Assembly (NCBI RefSeq): GCF_000013225.1 | Contig: NC_007776.1 | Location: 2,734,501 to 2,798,500, forward strand | Direction: 5' to 3' | Length of the DNA stretch: 64,000 nucleotides | DNA from: Synechococcus sp. JA-2-3B'a(2-13) | GTDB lineage: Bacteria > Cyanobacteriota > Cyanobacteriia > Thermostichales > Thermostichaceae | Shown here: in pieces, positions 1 through 7,218 of the stretch | Position numbering within the stretch: position 1 is the stretch's first letter | Layout: every line of letters starts with the position of its first letter | The notes under the pieces: model-generated | The model's database searches: none | What the model saw: only the letters and a program-made list of their open reading frames with translations | Told to the model about the DNA's origin: nothing | Program-made: the position numbers and the translations under genes

Positions 1-328
1 CCTGGAAATCGGGATCCGGCCAACGGTCTTTTTGCAGGACAGGCTTATGCAACTGCAGGGTGTGCTGTAGCCAGGGGATCTCTTCCCCCAAAATTTGCGC
101 CTGCACAGGAGCTGTAGCGCAGAGCAAGGTGGGGTTGGGCCACATCAGGGCCGGCAGCAGATAACTGAGGCGGTGCTGACCCCCAGCAGGCACCTGGATC
201 AAGGTGCTGCGACCCAACCGCAACCCTCGCGCCACCATGCGAGCCATCGTCAACTGGTGGGGCCACAGGGCTTCGGGAGACTGCCGCAAAAGCTGCCGCA
301 ACTGTTGGTGGACTTCAACCTCAATCAC
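1..328 (-). CDS. DinG-like ATP-dependent DNA helicase, N-terminal part (runs off the left edge)
   Basis: An open frame on the minus strand starts at a GTG at 326-328, preceded two codons upstream by an in-frame TGA, and runs off the window edge. It begins VIEVEVHQQLRQLLRQ and continues with LIQVPAGGQHRLSYLLPAL, where a helicase of this superfamily has its first nucleotide-binding region. The pattern resembles the N-terminus of cyanobacterial DinG/XPD-type (helicase C2) proteins, in which the Walker A element is degenerate. Only about 109 residues are present, so Walker B and the iron-sulfur region cannot be checked. The gene is divergent from ygfZ with about 95 bp between starts. The family call rests on remembered similarity. 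Confidence 0.55.
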   Translation of the reverse strand, partial: MIEVEVHQQLRQLLRQSPEALWPHQLTMARMVARGLRLGRSTLIQVPAGGQHRLSYLLPALMWPNPTLLCATAPVQAQILGEEIPWLQHTLQLHKPVLQKDRWPDPDFQ

Positions 329-422
329 AGTTCAGTACGCCGGGGGTCTGCCACAGACGGTAGGGTGAACTAGCCTATTCTAGGGTAGAGAAGAAAACCA
401 AAGCCCATCTCTGGGGTGAGCG

Positions 423-1391
423 ATGTCTCTTCTAGCTGCTGTTTCCACGGGATCCCTGCTTCTGGATCGCTCCGGGTGGGGCCGTTTGCGCATGAAGGGA
501 TCCCCAGGCTTGGACTATCTGCACAACCGAAGCACCCAAAATCTGAAGGCCCTCCAGCCAGGGCAGGGGGCCGACACGGTTTTCGTGACCCCCACCGCCG
601 GCATCCTGGATCTGGCCACAGTGTACGCGGGAGAAGAAGACTGCTGGATCTGGACTTCGCCCCAGCGGCGCAGCCTGCTGATGCAGAGTTTGGGGCGTAT
701 GCTGCCTTTGGTGCGGGGAGCACAGTTGAAAGATGAGACGGACCAGACCTTTGGTTTTGGGTTGCTCGGCCCCCAGAGTCAGGCTCTCCTGGAGCAAGTG
801 GTGAGCTCAGAAGAGATTCCGACCAGGCTCAATGAGCACTGCGCCGTGGAGATCCAGGGGATCCCTGTCCATCTGGCTTGTGGCACGGGTCTTGCCCAGC
901 CGGGGTTTACCCTCTGGGGCACCATTGACCAGAAAGTCGCTCTTGAAGAATGCTTGCTCCAAGCCGGAGCCAAGCTGGCCCCACCTGAGCTGTGGGAAGT
1001 CCTCCGCCTAGAAGCGGGTCGCCCCGCCGCCGACCGAGAGCTGACCTCAGACTACAACCCCCTAGAAGCCGGCCTGTGGCGAGCTGTTTCCCTTGACAAA
1101 GGTTGCTACGTTGGCCAGGAAGTCTTGGCCAAGCAGGTAACCTACCAGCGCATTCGGCAAACTTTGTGGGGGATCCGCCTCCAAGGAGAAGCTCATCCTG
1201 GCACAGAGATTTTGCGGCAGGGGGAAAAGATTGGGCTGCTGACCAGTGCAGGCCTAACTTCCCAAGGGTACCTGGGATTGGGATACGTGCGCACCAAATT
1301 CGATCCTGCCGAGGGGCTGGAAGTTGAAGTCGGCTCAGCGCCGGGAGTCCTGACCCGAATGCCGTTTTTGAGTTTCCCGCCTATTGTCTAG
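423..1391 (+). CDS. ygfZ: YgfZ/GcvT-like folate-binding protein
   Basis: The 322-residue product has the YgfZ signature K-G-C-Y-V-G-Q-E (about residue 223), which in this family contains the conserved cysteine. YgfZ proteins are related to the glycine-cleavage T-protein, bind a folate and support assembly or repair of certain iron-sulfur enzymes, including tRNA-modifying MiaB. They lack aminomethyltransferase activity as far as is known. The length fits the family. The start is ATG with a purine-rich GGGGTGAG immediately upstream. Four GGATCC sites lie inside, as in neighbouring resident genes. It converges with the HNH gene across about 65 bp. Confidence 0.85.
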   Translation: MSLLAAVSTGSLLLDRSGWGRLRMKGSPGLDYLHNRSTQNLKALQPGQGADTVFVTPTAGILDLATVYAGEEDCWIWTSPQRRSLLMQSLGRMLPLVRGAQLKDETDQTFGFGLLGPQSQALLEQVVSSEEIPTRLNEHCAVEIQGIPVHLACGTGLAQPGFTLWGTIDQKVALEECLLQAGAKLAPPELWEVLRLEAGRPAADRELTSDYNPLEAGLWRAVSLDKGCYVGQEVLAKQVTYQRIRQTLWGIRLQGEAHPGTEILRQGEKIGLLTSAGLTSQGYLGLGYVRTKFDPAEGLEVEVGSAPGVLTRMPFLSFPPIV

Positions 1392-1455
1392 CATTATTTT
1401 TGCGGCAGAAAGCTCTCCTGCTTTGTAGAGAGAAAATGGGCAAAGGATTAAGAAC

Positions 1456-1710
1456 TTACCAGTCAAAGTGACGGCGAAAGCGGGGATCCCGTCGATCCTT
1501 TTTGCGTCGGTTACAGGTTTTGCACAACGTTTGCAGATTGCTGATGTCGTTGCTGCCCCCTTGGGCAATGGGGATGATGTGATCGATCTGAAGCTGAACC
1601 TCTGGGGGCGACTTTCCGCAACCGCGACAACGGAAGCCGTCTCTTTGGAAAACATACTCCCGCACGGCTGCTGGAATTAGAATCCTTTCGCCGGATTTTC
1701 TTTCTTTCAT
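1456..1710 (-). CDS. Small HNH endonuclease-domain protein
   Basis: This 84-residue protein is essentially one HNH domain. It carries two CxxC zinc-binding pairs (CRGC near residue 25 and CKTC near 63) around the core DHIIPIAQGG with the metal-binding His, followed by NLQTLC. HNH domains of this size act as nicking or double-strand nucleases; the target here cannot be inferred. It is the last gene of a leftward cluster, starting 2 bp after the stop of the KGK-type gene at 1713, so it is probably co-transcribed. One GGATCC site is present (1482). It may be a stand-alone homing-type nuclease that arrived with the cluster or the effector of it; nothing in the sequence decides. Confidence 0.75.
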   Translation of the reverse strand: MKERKSGERILIPAAVREYVFQRDGFRCRGCGKSPPEVQLQIDHIIPIAQGGSNDISNLQTLCKTCNRRKKDRRDPRFRRHFDW

Positions 1711-1712
1711 CG

Positions 1713-2135
1713 TTATTCATCCATACTGCGAAGATCGTCCAGTGGAGACTTTTCATCTAGAGGTTCTAATATCTCTTGGTCGGGTTCTTTTATCAGAAAT
1801 TCAGGATTGTCAGGATAAAAGTCAATCGTAACTTCTACTCTTACTTTTACTCTACCGGTCTGCCAACCGTTAGTTTTAGGAGAAAGAATCAAGCATGGAA
1901 CTCCTTTATCGAAAAAATGAACCTGATCTTCATAGGGAATACCTGTTTCTATCTGTATCTCACGCGAACTCAAGTAACTGTCTAGTCCTCTTCCCATTTG
2001 GTCAAACCTCAGGAAATAAGAATTGATAGAATCGCAAAGCTTGGAAATCATGTAGACTTCCTGCTTATTGTTCTCGTTGATAAAAGTGATAACTCCGTCT
2101 CGCAGTTGGCTAAGATTAATGGATGTTTTTGTCAT
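1713..2135 (-). CDS. Small KGK-type protein 4 with C-terminal SPLDDLR motif
   Basis: I choose the ATG at 2135 because GAGG lies 9 bases upstream and because it avoids overlap with the gene ending at 2146; a longer frame begins at 2183. The 140-residue product has the segment GWQTGRVKVRVEVTIDFYPD, matching the W-x-x-G-[RK]-[VI]-x-[VL]-[RK] pattern of the cyanobacterial KGK family (Pfam KGK), whose function is unknown. It ends SPLDDLR-SMDE. The motif S-x-L-D-D-L-R is shared with the three neighbouring paralogs and the dynamin-like protein. The DNA has no GGATCC site and is AT-richer than flanking genes, which suggests acquisition. No signal peptide or membrane segment is visible. Confidence 0.6.
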   Translation of the reverse strand: MTKTSINLSQLRDGVITFINENNKQEVYMISKLCDSINSYFLRFDQMGRGLDSYLSSREIQIETGIPYEDQVHFFDKGVPCLILSPKTNGWQTGRVKVRVEVTIDFYPDNPEFLIKEPDQEILEPLDEKSPLDDLRSMDE

Positions 2136-2145
2136 CTTATCGACC

Positions 2146-2511
2146 TCAAGACATAGAGACAACTTGAACAGCCCGTAAATCATCCAGTATAGAATCCTCT
2201 AGTTTTCTGGGAGCGCTATCTCCAGAATCTCTATATGGGTCATCAGGAACAAACTCGAGATAAACTTTGACTGATATCTTGCCAGAGATCCACGACTTTC
2301 TGGGCTGTAAGACTCTAGATTTTATTCCATCCACGAGCATTCTAATGTCCGCATAAACCTTTCTTGATTTAAGGTAACCGTTTGTCCGGAAAGTATCTGA
2401 AAGAAGGTAATTAATAATTGCACTATGCAATCTACTTGGAAGGTAGACTTGATCACCAATTCCAACGACAGTTTCCCTATCATCTGACCTAAAAACTATC
2501 GGATCGACCAC
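2146..2511 (-). CDS. Small KGK-type protein 3 with C-terminal SILDDLR motif
   Basis: The 121-residue protein begins MVDPIVFRSDDRETVVGIG and contains SWISGKISVKVYLEFVPDD, the KGK-family core of an aromatic residue, G-K and alternating basic/hydrophobic positions followed by an acidic end. Near its C-terminus is SILDDLR, identical in seven residues to the C-terminus of the dynamin-like GTPase encoded upstream, but with different codons, so the similarity is at protein level. Here eight further residues follow the motif. Function unknown. It lies between two paralogs, 27 bp after the gene ending at 2539 and 10 bp before the next start. The gene contains no GGATCC. Confidence 0.6.
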   Translation of the reverse strand: MVDPIVFRSDDRETVVGIGDQVYLPSRLHSAIINYLLSDTFRTNGYLKSRKVYADIRMLVDGIKSRVLQPRKSWISGKISVKVYLEFVPDDPYRDSGDSAPRKLEDSILDDLRAVQVVSMS

Positions 2512-2538
2512 GGCATTGTCTCCTATTGCTAACAGACT

Positions 2539-2907
2539 TTACTGACTGACATCTCCCCGAATGTCATCCAAAGGCGATCTACTGCTCCCTGATCCCGTTT
2601 CTTCTGGCTCAAACTCAACCACTAGTCTCATCCTAACTCTACCAGCAATCCACGGTGAGCCAGGACGTAAGAGTTTAGCAGGAATTCCTTTCACGTTAGT
2701 TATTCCGTTCAAGTTGCTCCATAGAATCGAGACTCCCTTTTCGCTAAGTTTGCTGGATAAGTAGGATCTGATACTCTCATAAACAATCTCTGAGTACACC
2801 TGAGCAAACTCTTGCGAGTAGATTAGGCGTCCTCCTATATCAATGACAGTATTTTGGAAAATATCTAGCTCAACAAAGCACTCCTGAGATTGATCATTAC
2901 TTGACAC
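2539..2907 (-). CDS. Small KGK-type protein 2 with C-terminal SPLDDIR motif
   Basis: I place the start at the GTG at 2907, with GAGGGGG eight bases upstream. An open frame extends to 3015, but it would overlap the preceding gene by 74 bp, and the GTG start lines up with the start of the paralog at 2511. The 122-residue product contains PGSPWIAGRVRMRLVVEFEP, the KGK-type core, and ends in SPLDDIR-GDVSQ. It is a paralog of its neighbours, with variation in the N-terminal half and conservation at the core and C-terminal tag. No known catalytic motif, signal peptide or transmembrane segment is seen. Confidence 0.6.
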   Translation of the reverse strand: MSSNDQSQECFVELDIFQNTVIDIGGRLIYSQEFAQVYSEIVYESIRSYLSSKLSEKGVSILWSNLNGITNVKGIPAKLLRPGSPWIAGRVRMRLVVEFEPEETGSGSSRSPLDDIRGDVSQ

Positions 2908-2941
2908 TTGCCCAACCCCCTCTATGTCTCTCTGGCTTAGG

Positions 2942-3352
2942 CTAGCTCTCACTTTCGCGAAGGTCATCCAGAGGGGATCCACTGCTGCTCTCTGAGCCTG
3001 TATCCTCTGGCTCAAACTCTACAATGATCCGCAATCTGACTCTGCCTTTTTCCCAATCCTTCTTGCCTGGCACCAAGAGCTGACAAGCAAGTCCCTGCCC
3101 AAACCACTTCGCTTCTTGCAACAATTTTTCTTCTGGCTTGGGAGCAAGAAGGCTACTGGCAATGTTGAGCAAGTCTTCCGGCGGCAGGATCCCTGAGGAT
3201 CTCAAGGCCGCAATGAACAAGCGATGCAGCTCTTCTTTCTTGGTCAAGTCCTCTTGGGCTGCTTTGACCAAGTTGGCAACCTTGAAAGTTTTCTCCCTTA
3301 CAGAGAGGATCCCTTCTGGGTGCTGCTGTAGAGGTATCGATTTGGATCCCAT
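2942..3352 (-). CDS. Small KGK-type protein 1 with C-terminal SPLDDLR motif
   Basis: The 136-residue product is the first of four paralogs downstream of the dynamin-like gene, 47 bp after its stop. It contains PGKKDWEKGRVRLRIIVEFE, the clearest KGK-type core in the set, followed by an acidic and serine-rich linker and SPLDDLR-ESES at the C-terminus. The N-terminal half is predicted mostly helical from its pattern (KVANLVKAAQEDLTKKEEL). Unlike the next two paralogs it holds or abuts four GGATCC sites. The ATG start has only a weak ribosome-binding site, so translation may be coupled to the upstream gene. Function unknown. Confidence 0.6.
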   Translation of the reverse strand: MGSKSIPLQQHPEGILSVREKTFKVANLVKAAQEDLTKKEELHRLFIAALRSSGILPPEDLLNIASSLLAPKPEEKLLQEAKWFGQGLACQLLVPGKKDWEKGRVRLRIIVEFEPEDTGSESSSGSPLDDLRESES

Positions 3353-3399
3353 GACTTTATCTGGATCAAGTGAAAGGCCAAAAACAAAGACAAGCCGCT

Positions 3400-5934
3400 C
3401 TATCTCAAATCATCGAGAATGCTATCCAACTCTGGAAAACTCTCGTCTATGGGTGTAGAACGACCAAGAGCGACTGCTTCGCTTGCATTGCTGTCACCTA
3501 CTTGCTGTTCAGGAAGACTTGCCAAAATCTGAACTGACTCACCAACAGAGGAAGGTTCAGGACGAGTAATCAAGGGCAGCATCTCGCGATTGAGGCCCAA
3601 AGCTTGCAAGCAGAGGTTGATCCCAGAAACAGCTTGGTTGTACTTGTCTATGCTTGCCTCCAGTTCTTTCAGCCGCTGTTGGTTAAGCGCAATTTTCTCT
3701 TCAGCCTCTTTTCTGAGAGTTGCTTCCATGAACTGCTTTGCTTCTGGGTACTTTTGCAAAATCTCATCGGCTACTTGCTTGGCAACCGGCAATAGCTGAG
3801 TTTTTAGAGTATTGTTGGTCTCTTGTCGGAAGCTAGAACGCACTGTCTGGTTAATTTTCGGCTCGAAGTCAAGCTTAAGTAATTGTCGGATTCCAGGCTC
3901 TGCGTCGCGAATAGCAGAGATGTCATAAGATTGGCTGGTTTGCTTTAGGACTTCTCGAAACTGGTAGATCGAGAATGTTCCTTCGTCGTAGAAGCGGGGA
4001 CTTTCTCTGAGGTAGCGGTCGCACTCTTTTCGGGCACCATTGACAAGAGAACTCAAGGTTACCTCCTTAACCAAAAGAAGCTTTTTCTCTAAGTCCCCAT
4101 CGGATCCCAGTAGGCGAAACAACTGCCTGTAGTAGCTCGAGCTGCGAACTTCATCAACAAGGCGACGAAAGAAGTTCTCTACAAGCGTGCTGGCTGATTC
4201 TACCAGGATGTCCTCTAGATGGTTGGACAAATAATAAAAGGCTTCGACCAATACAGCTAAGAATGGAGCTGTGGAGTTGCGAGGACGGATGCGAACGGCT
4301 TGACTGTAAACATTGTCCAACGAAAAAGTATCCAAAAGCTCATCTAGCCTCCGTACCATCCTAGCCTGCAATTTACGGAAATCGTTCTCAAATTCTTTGT
4401 TTTCTCCGTTAATAACTTTATTGACTACTGTCTGGATATGCTCGTCAAACTCTCGGCCAATACTGGCTAGCTGCTGATTGATCAGCGTCAGCTCATAGGA
4501 AATCATGCTGTCAATCTCTTTGGGCTGGCTATCAATGTCTCGGTAGAGATCTAGATAGGACTTCCTCATCTCGATGCAGAGAGGTTGCAAATCATCGGCC
4601 AGCGCGGAAAATAGCTGTGGCCGCTTTTCTTCCGTTAAATAACGAGTGATCCCAGCCCGAAAGTCTTCAATACCGCTATCTTTAATCATATACTCAATCA
4701 AAGGTTTTCCCCACTCCCTCAGAATCCGAACGTAGTTATTTATGGGTGTGTCGTACCCATGTACAGAAGGGCGGAACGGGGATCCAACCAACCTACCTGA
4801 CGTGCAGTACTTATTAAACTCGCTGACAAACTGGGGCGTTTCTTCCTCACCACCCAATTCTTTGATGCTTTCTGAAAAGATTGTATCCAGTCCAAATCGA
4901 TCCTCGGGGGTAGTTGCCTTGATCTGGGAACCATAGAAGCCGAGAAGGCCGCTTGTCTTAAATACGCGGAGTTGACGAAACTGCTGGTCGATAATGTTTT
5001 CTAGTCTATGCTTTAGTTGTGCGTTGTACCAAGTCTCATCAATCCGGTTAAACACATAGAAGACGCGATCCCTGATGCTGTCATTACCTTGAATGTGTTC
5101 AATAAGTTCTGTCTCTTCCTTGGTCAGCTCACCCGTTGCAGCACACTTGAGAACGCAAACAACTGCGGACGTATCCGGATCGGCAATTTTTCGATAAGTA
5201 CGCTCTGCATCCGCTTTGACTGGAGCATCGATCCCAGGAGTATCGACAATAACGTTTCCATCTTCCAGTAAGGGGTGATGGCAGTAGTATTCGACTTTTC
5301 GCAAAACTGCGCTATTGGCACCGCGCCGGGCAAAACCCGCAGCTTCCCTTAGGTTGCCGAAGTTGAGCTGCTCCATCGAGAAGACTTTGTTCTCGGTAGG
5401 GTGAATTTTGTCCCGGTTCTGCTGGAAACCTGTAATCAACAAGCGGAGGGCATCCGCCTGCTTTGCCCGCTCTGACTTGCTTTTACCTCCCTCCTGCTGA
5501 ATAATAGCCTCAGCACGCTCCTTCAGGGGATTCAGTGCAGTGTCTTCCAGCCTGCTGAGTGACGGAGCCAAGTTTAGGAAAGCGCAGAAGGCGGTCATCT
5601 GTTCTTGCACTTCCTGCTCGCTAAGAAAAGTGAGCACTACCCTCTCCGCATTTGGCTCTGCGTAGGCGATGTAGCACTCTGTCCCTGTGGCGTGCCCTTC
5701 GGCGCTGTAGAGAAGCTCTCTTTCTAAGAGGGCATTGATTAGCATAGACTTGCCAGCACTGAAAGCACCGGCAAAGACAATCTCGAAGGTTGGAGAAATA
5801 GCTTTGCTGAGGGAAGCTTGAATCCGAGTGGTATCTTGCTTGCCTGAAAAAGTGGAATCCTGATGCCAGAGTTGCAGGATAGCTTCAACCTGCTCTTTCA
5901 AGTTCTCACACTGAGGCAGGAGCTTTACAGACAT
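3400..5934 (-). CDS. Dynamin-like GTPase with C-terminal SILDDLR motif
   Basis: The 844-residue protein has an N-terminal dynamin-type GTPase domain. The P-loop GAFSAGKS is at about residues 56-63, a G2-type threonine follows in HATGTE, G3 DTPGID is near 230 and G4 NRID near 295. Long helical segments follow, with a hydrophobic stretch around residues 550-570 (FLAVLVEAFYYLSN) that could be a membrane-contacting paddle. Bacterial dynamin-like proteins bind and remodel membranes, and some protect against phage or membrane damage. The last residues are ELDSILDDLR, the motif also found near the C-termini of the four small proteins encoded immediately downstream on the same strand. Only two GGATCC sites occur in 2.5 kb. 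It probably heads a leftward operon. The GTPase call is firm; the role is not known. Confidence 0.8.
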   Translation of the reverse strand: MSVKLLPQCENLKEQVEAILQLWHQDSTFSGKQDTTRIQASLSKAISPTFEIVFAGAFSAGKSMLINALLERELLYSAEGHATGTECYIAYAEPNAERVVLTFLSEQEVQEQMTAFCAFLNLAPSLSRLEDTALNPLKERAEAIIQQEGGKSKSERAKQADALRLLITGFQQNRDKIHPTENKVFSMEQLNFGNLREAAGFARRGANSAVLRKVEYYCHHPLLEDGNVIVDTPGIDAPVKADAERTYRKIADPDTSAVVCVLKCAATGELTKEETELIEHIQGNDSIRDRVFYVFNRIDETWYNAQLKHRLENIIDQQFRQLRVFKTSGLLGFYGSQIKATTPEDRFGLDTIFSESIKELGGEEETPQFVSEFNKYCTSGRLVGSPFRPSVHGYDTPINNYVRILREWGKPLIEYMIKDSGIEDFRAGITRYLTEEKRPQLFSALADDLQPLCIEMRKSYLDLYRDIDSQPKEIDSMISYELTLINQQLASIGREFDEHIQTVVNKVINGENKEFENDFRKLQARMVRRLDELLDTFSLDNVYSQAVRIRPRNSTAPFLAVLVEAFYYLSNHLEDILVESASTLVENFFRRLVDEVRSSSYYRQLFRLLGSDGDLEKKLLLVKEVTLSSLVNGARKECDRYLRESPRFYDEGTFSIYQFREVLKQTSQSYDISAIRDAEPGIRQLLKLDFEPKINQTVRSSFRQETNNTLKTQLLPVAKQVADEILQKYPEAKQFMEATLRKEAEEKIALNQQRLKELEASIDKYNQAVSGINLCLQALGLNREMLPLITRPEPSSVGESVQILASLPEQQVGDSNASEAVALGRSTPIDESFPELDSILDDLR

Positions 5935-6138
5935 AAGAGAGCAATCTCCACAGAGGCTGCCGGGATTATAACTTGCCTATGCTTGAGGTGAGGATTCCTA
6001 CAACAATTTTCTTCAGTCCCGAAGCTGTGTGGCTATATGTGCATACACGTGAAGAGAGAAGAGCAGAACTCCCCAGACCGACATAGCAAAAAGGCTTAGG
6101 TCGTTGACCCAAGCCCGCCTCAGCATACTCATACCAGA

Positions 6139-6211
<73 letters not shown>

Positions 6212-6270
6212 TCTAGACCTACTATCTTACGATGTCGAGGGGGGTTTTGACAACTGGTGGCGCCCCCAAT

Positions 6271-6957
6271 TTAGCCAATCAATTTCTCCAAAGCCTCCAT
6301 CTGGGGGATGCAGAGAACATCTCGGTTGCGATCCCGGCGGATCAGCTCCTCTTGCTCCAGCTTGGACAGGACGCGAGTGACCGTTTCCCGGGCTAGGCCA
6401 CTTAGGCTGCTCAGCTCCCGATGGGGCAAGTTGGGGATCTCTACGCCACTTCGGCTAACCCGGCCACGGGATTCGGCCAAAAACAGCAGGATATCGGCAA
6501 CACGGGCCGTACTACTGGCCTCGCGCAACTGCAGACGACGGTTGATCTGCCGTAAGCGGCGCGACATGAGCTGAGCAAGGCGGATGCCGGCCTGAGGATC
6601 AGAAGCCAAAAAAGCCAGGAAGTGTTGGGCCGACAGACAACTGACTTTGGTGGCTGTTAGGGCTACAACGTCGGTAGAACGAGGCGCTTCGTCCAAAGCA
6701 GCCATTTCCCCGAAGATTTCCCCTGGACCAAGAATGGTGAGGGTGATCTCCCGGCCTTCGAGATCATGGGTGCGAATCTTGACCCACCCTTCCAGGATGA
6801 AATAAACGGCGTTACCCCAGTCATTTTGTAACAAGATGGCCTGATTGACTGGGTGGGAGCGCAACGACATTTGCCCGGCCAGCGGCTCTAGCCTCTCAGG
6901 AGGAAAGCCCTCGAACAGGAGCATCAGGCGAAGGTCATCTGGAGTTACATCGCTCAC
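6271..6957 (-). CDS. Crp/Fnr-family transcriptional regulator
   Basis: The product has an N-terminal cyclic-nucleotide-binding-type beta-roll (QNDWGNAVYFILEGWVKI, then GPGEIFGEMAALDEAPR) and a C-terminal winged helix with ELSSLSGLARETVTRVLSKL as recognition region. The frame opens at 6975, but AGGAGG sits eight bases before the GTG at 6957, so I use that start (228 residues). The beta-roll has GE-x6-R spacing (E of FGEMAALDE, R of APRSTD) resembling cAMP-binding members, but ligand binding is not proven. The recognition helix differs from that of NtcA, so I do not call it NtcA. It lies downstream of the divergent-looking 7.0-7.2 kb spacer and upstream of tRNA-Phe. Confidence 0.85.
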   Translation of the reverse strand: MSDVTPDDLRLMLLFEGFPPERLEPLAGQMSLRSHPVNQAILLQNDWGNAVYFILEGWVKIRTHDLEGREITLTILGPGEIFGEMAALDEAPRSTDVVALTATKVSCLSAQHFLAFLASDPQAGIRLAQLMSRRLRQINRRLQLREASSTARVADILLFLAESRGRVSRSGVEIPNLPHRELSSLSGLARETVTRVLSKLEQEELIRRDRNRDVLCIPQMEALEKLIG

Positions 6958-7218
6958 TGTTGGATCCTCCTGCACGGGGTTGGTTCTGGTTGAGTGGGAT
7001 GGGAAAAGGGTAGGCCTGGAAAGCCCCCCTGCTCCCCAGCCTACAGCCCGCCAGGGCGAACTGCGTAGCGATAGGGCAGGGCTTTAGACCCAATTTTGAC
7101 CTCTACTTTGGAAAGGGATCCCTGCCCAAAAAAGCTGCTGCCATTCTCTAACCCAGAAACGGCAAAATCCATCTTGCTGATGTTAATTCTCTCGACTTTG
7201 TGCAGTTTGAGTCGAGAT

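Noticed and set aside
6271-6957. NtcA identity for the Crp/Fnr protein
   Set aside because: The recognition helix (SGLARETVTRVLSKL) does not match that of NtcA.
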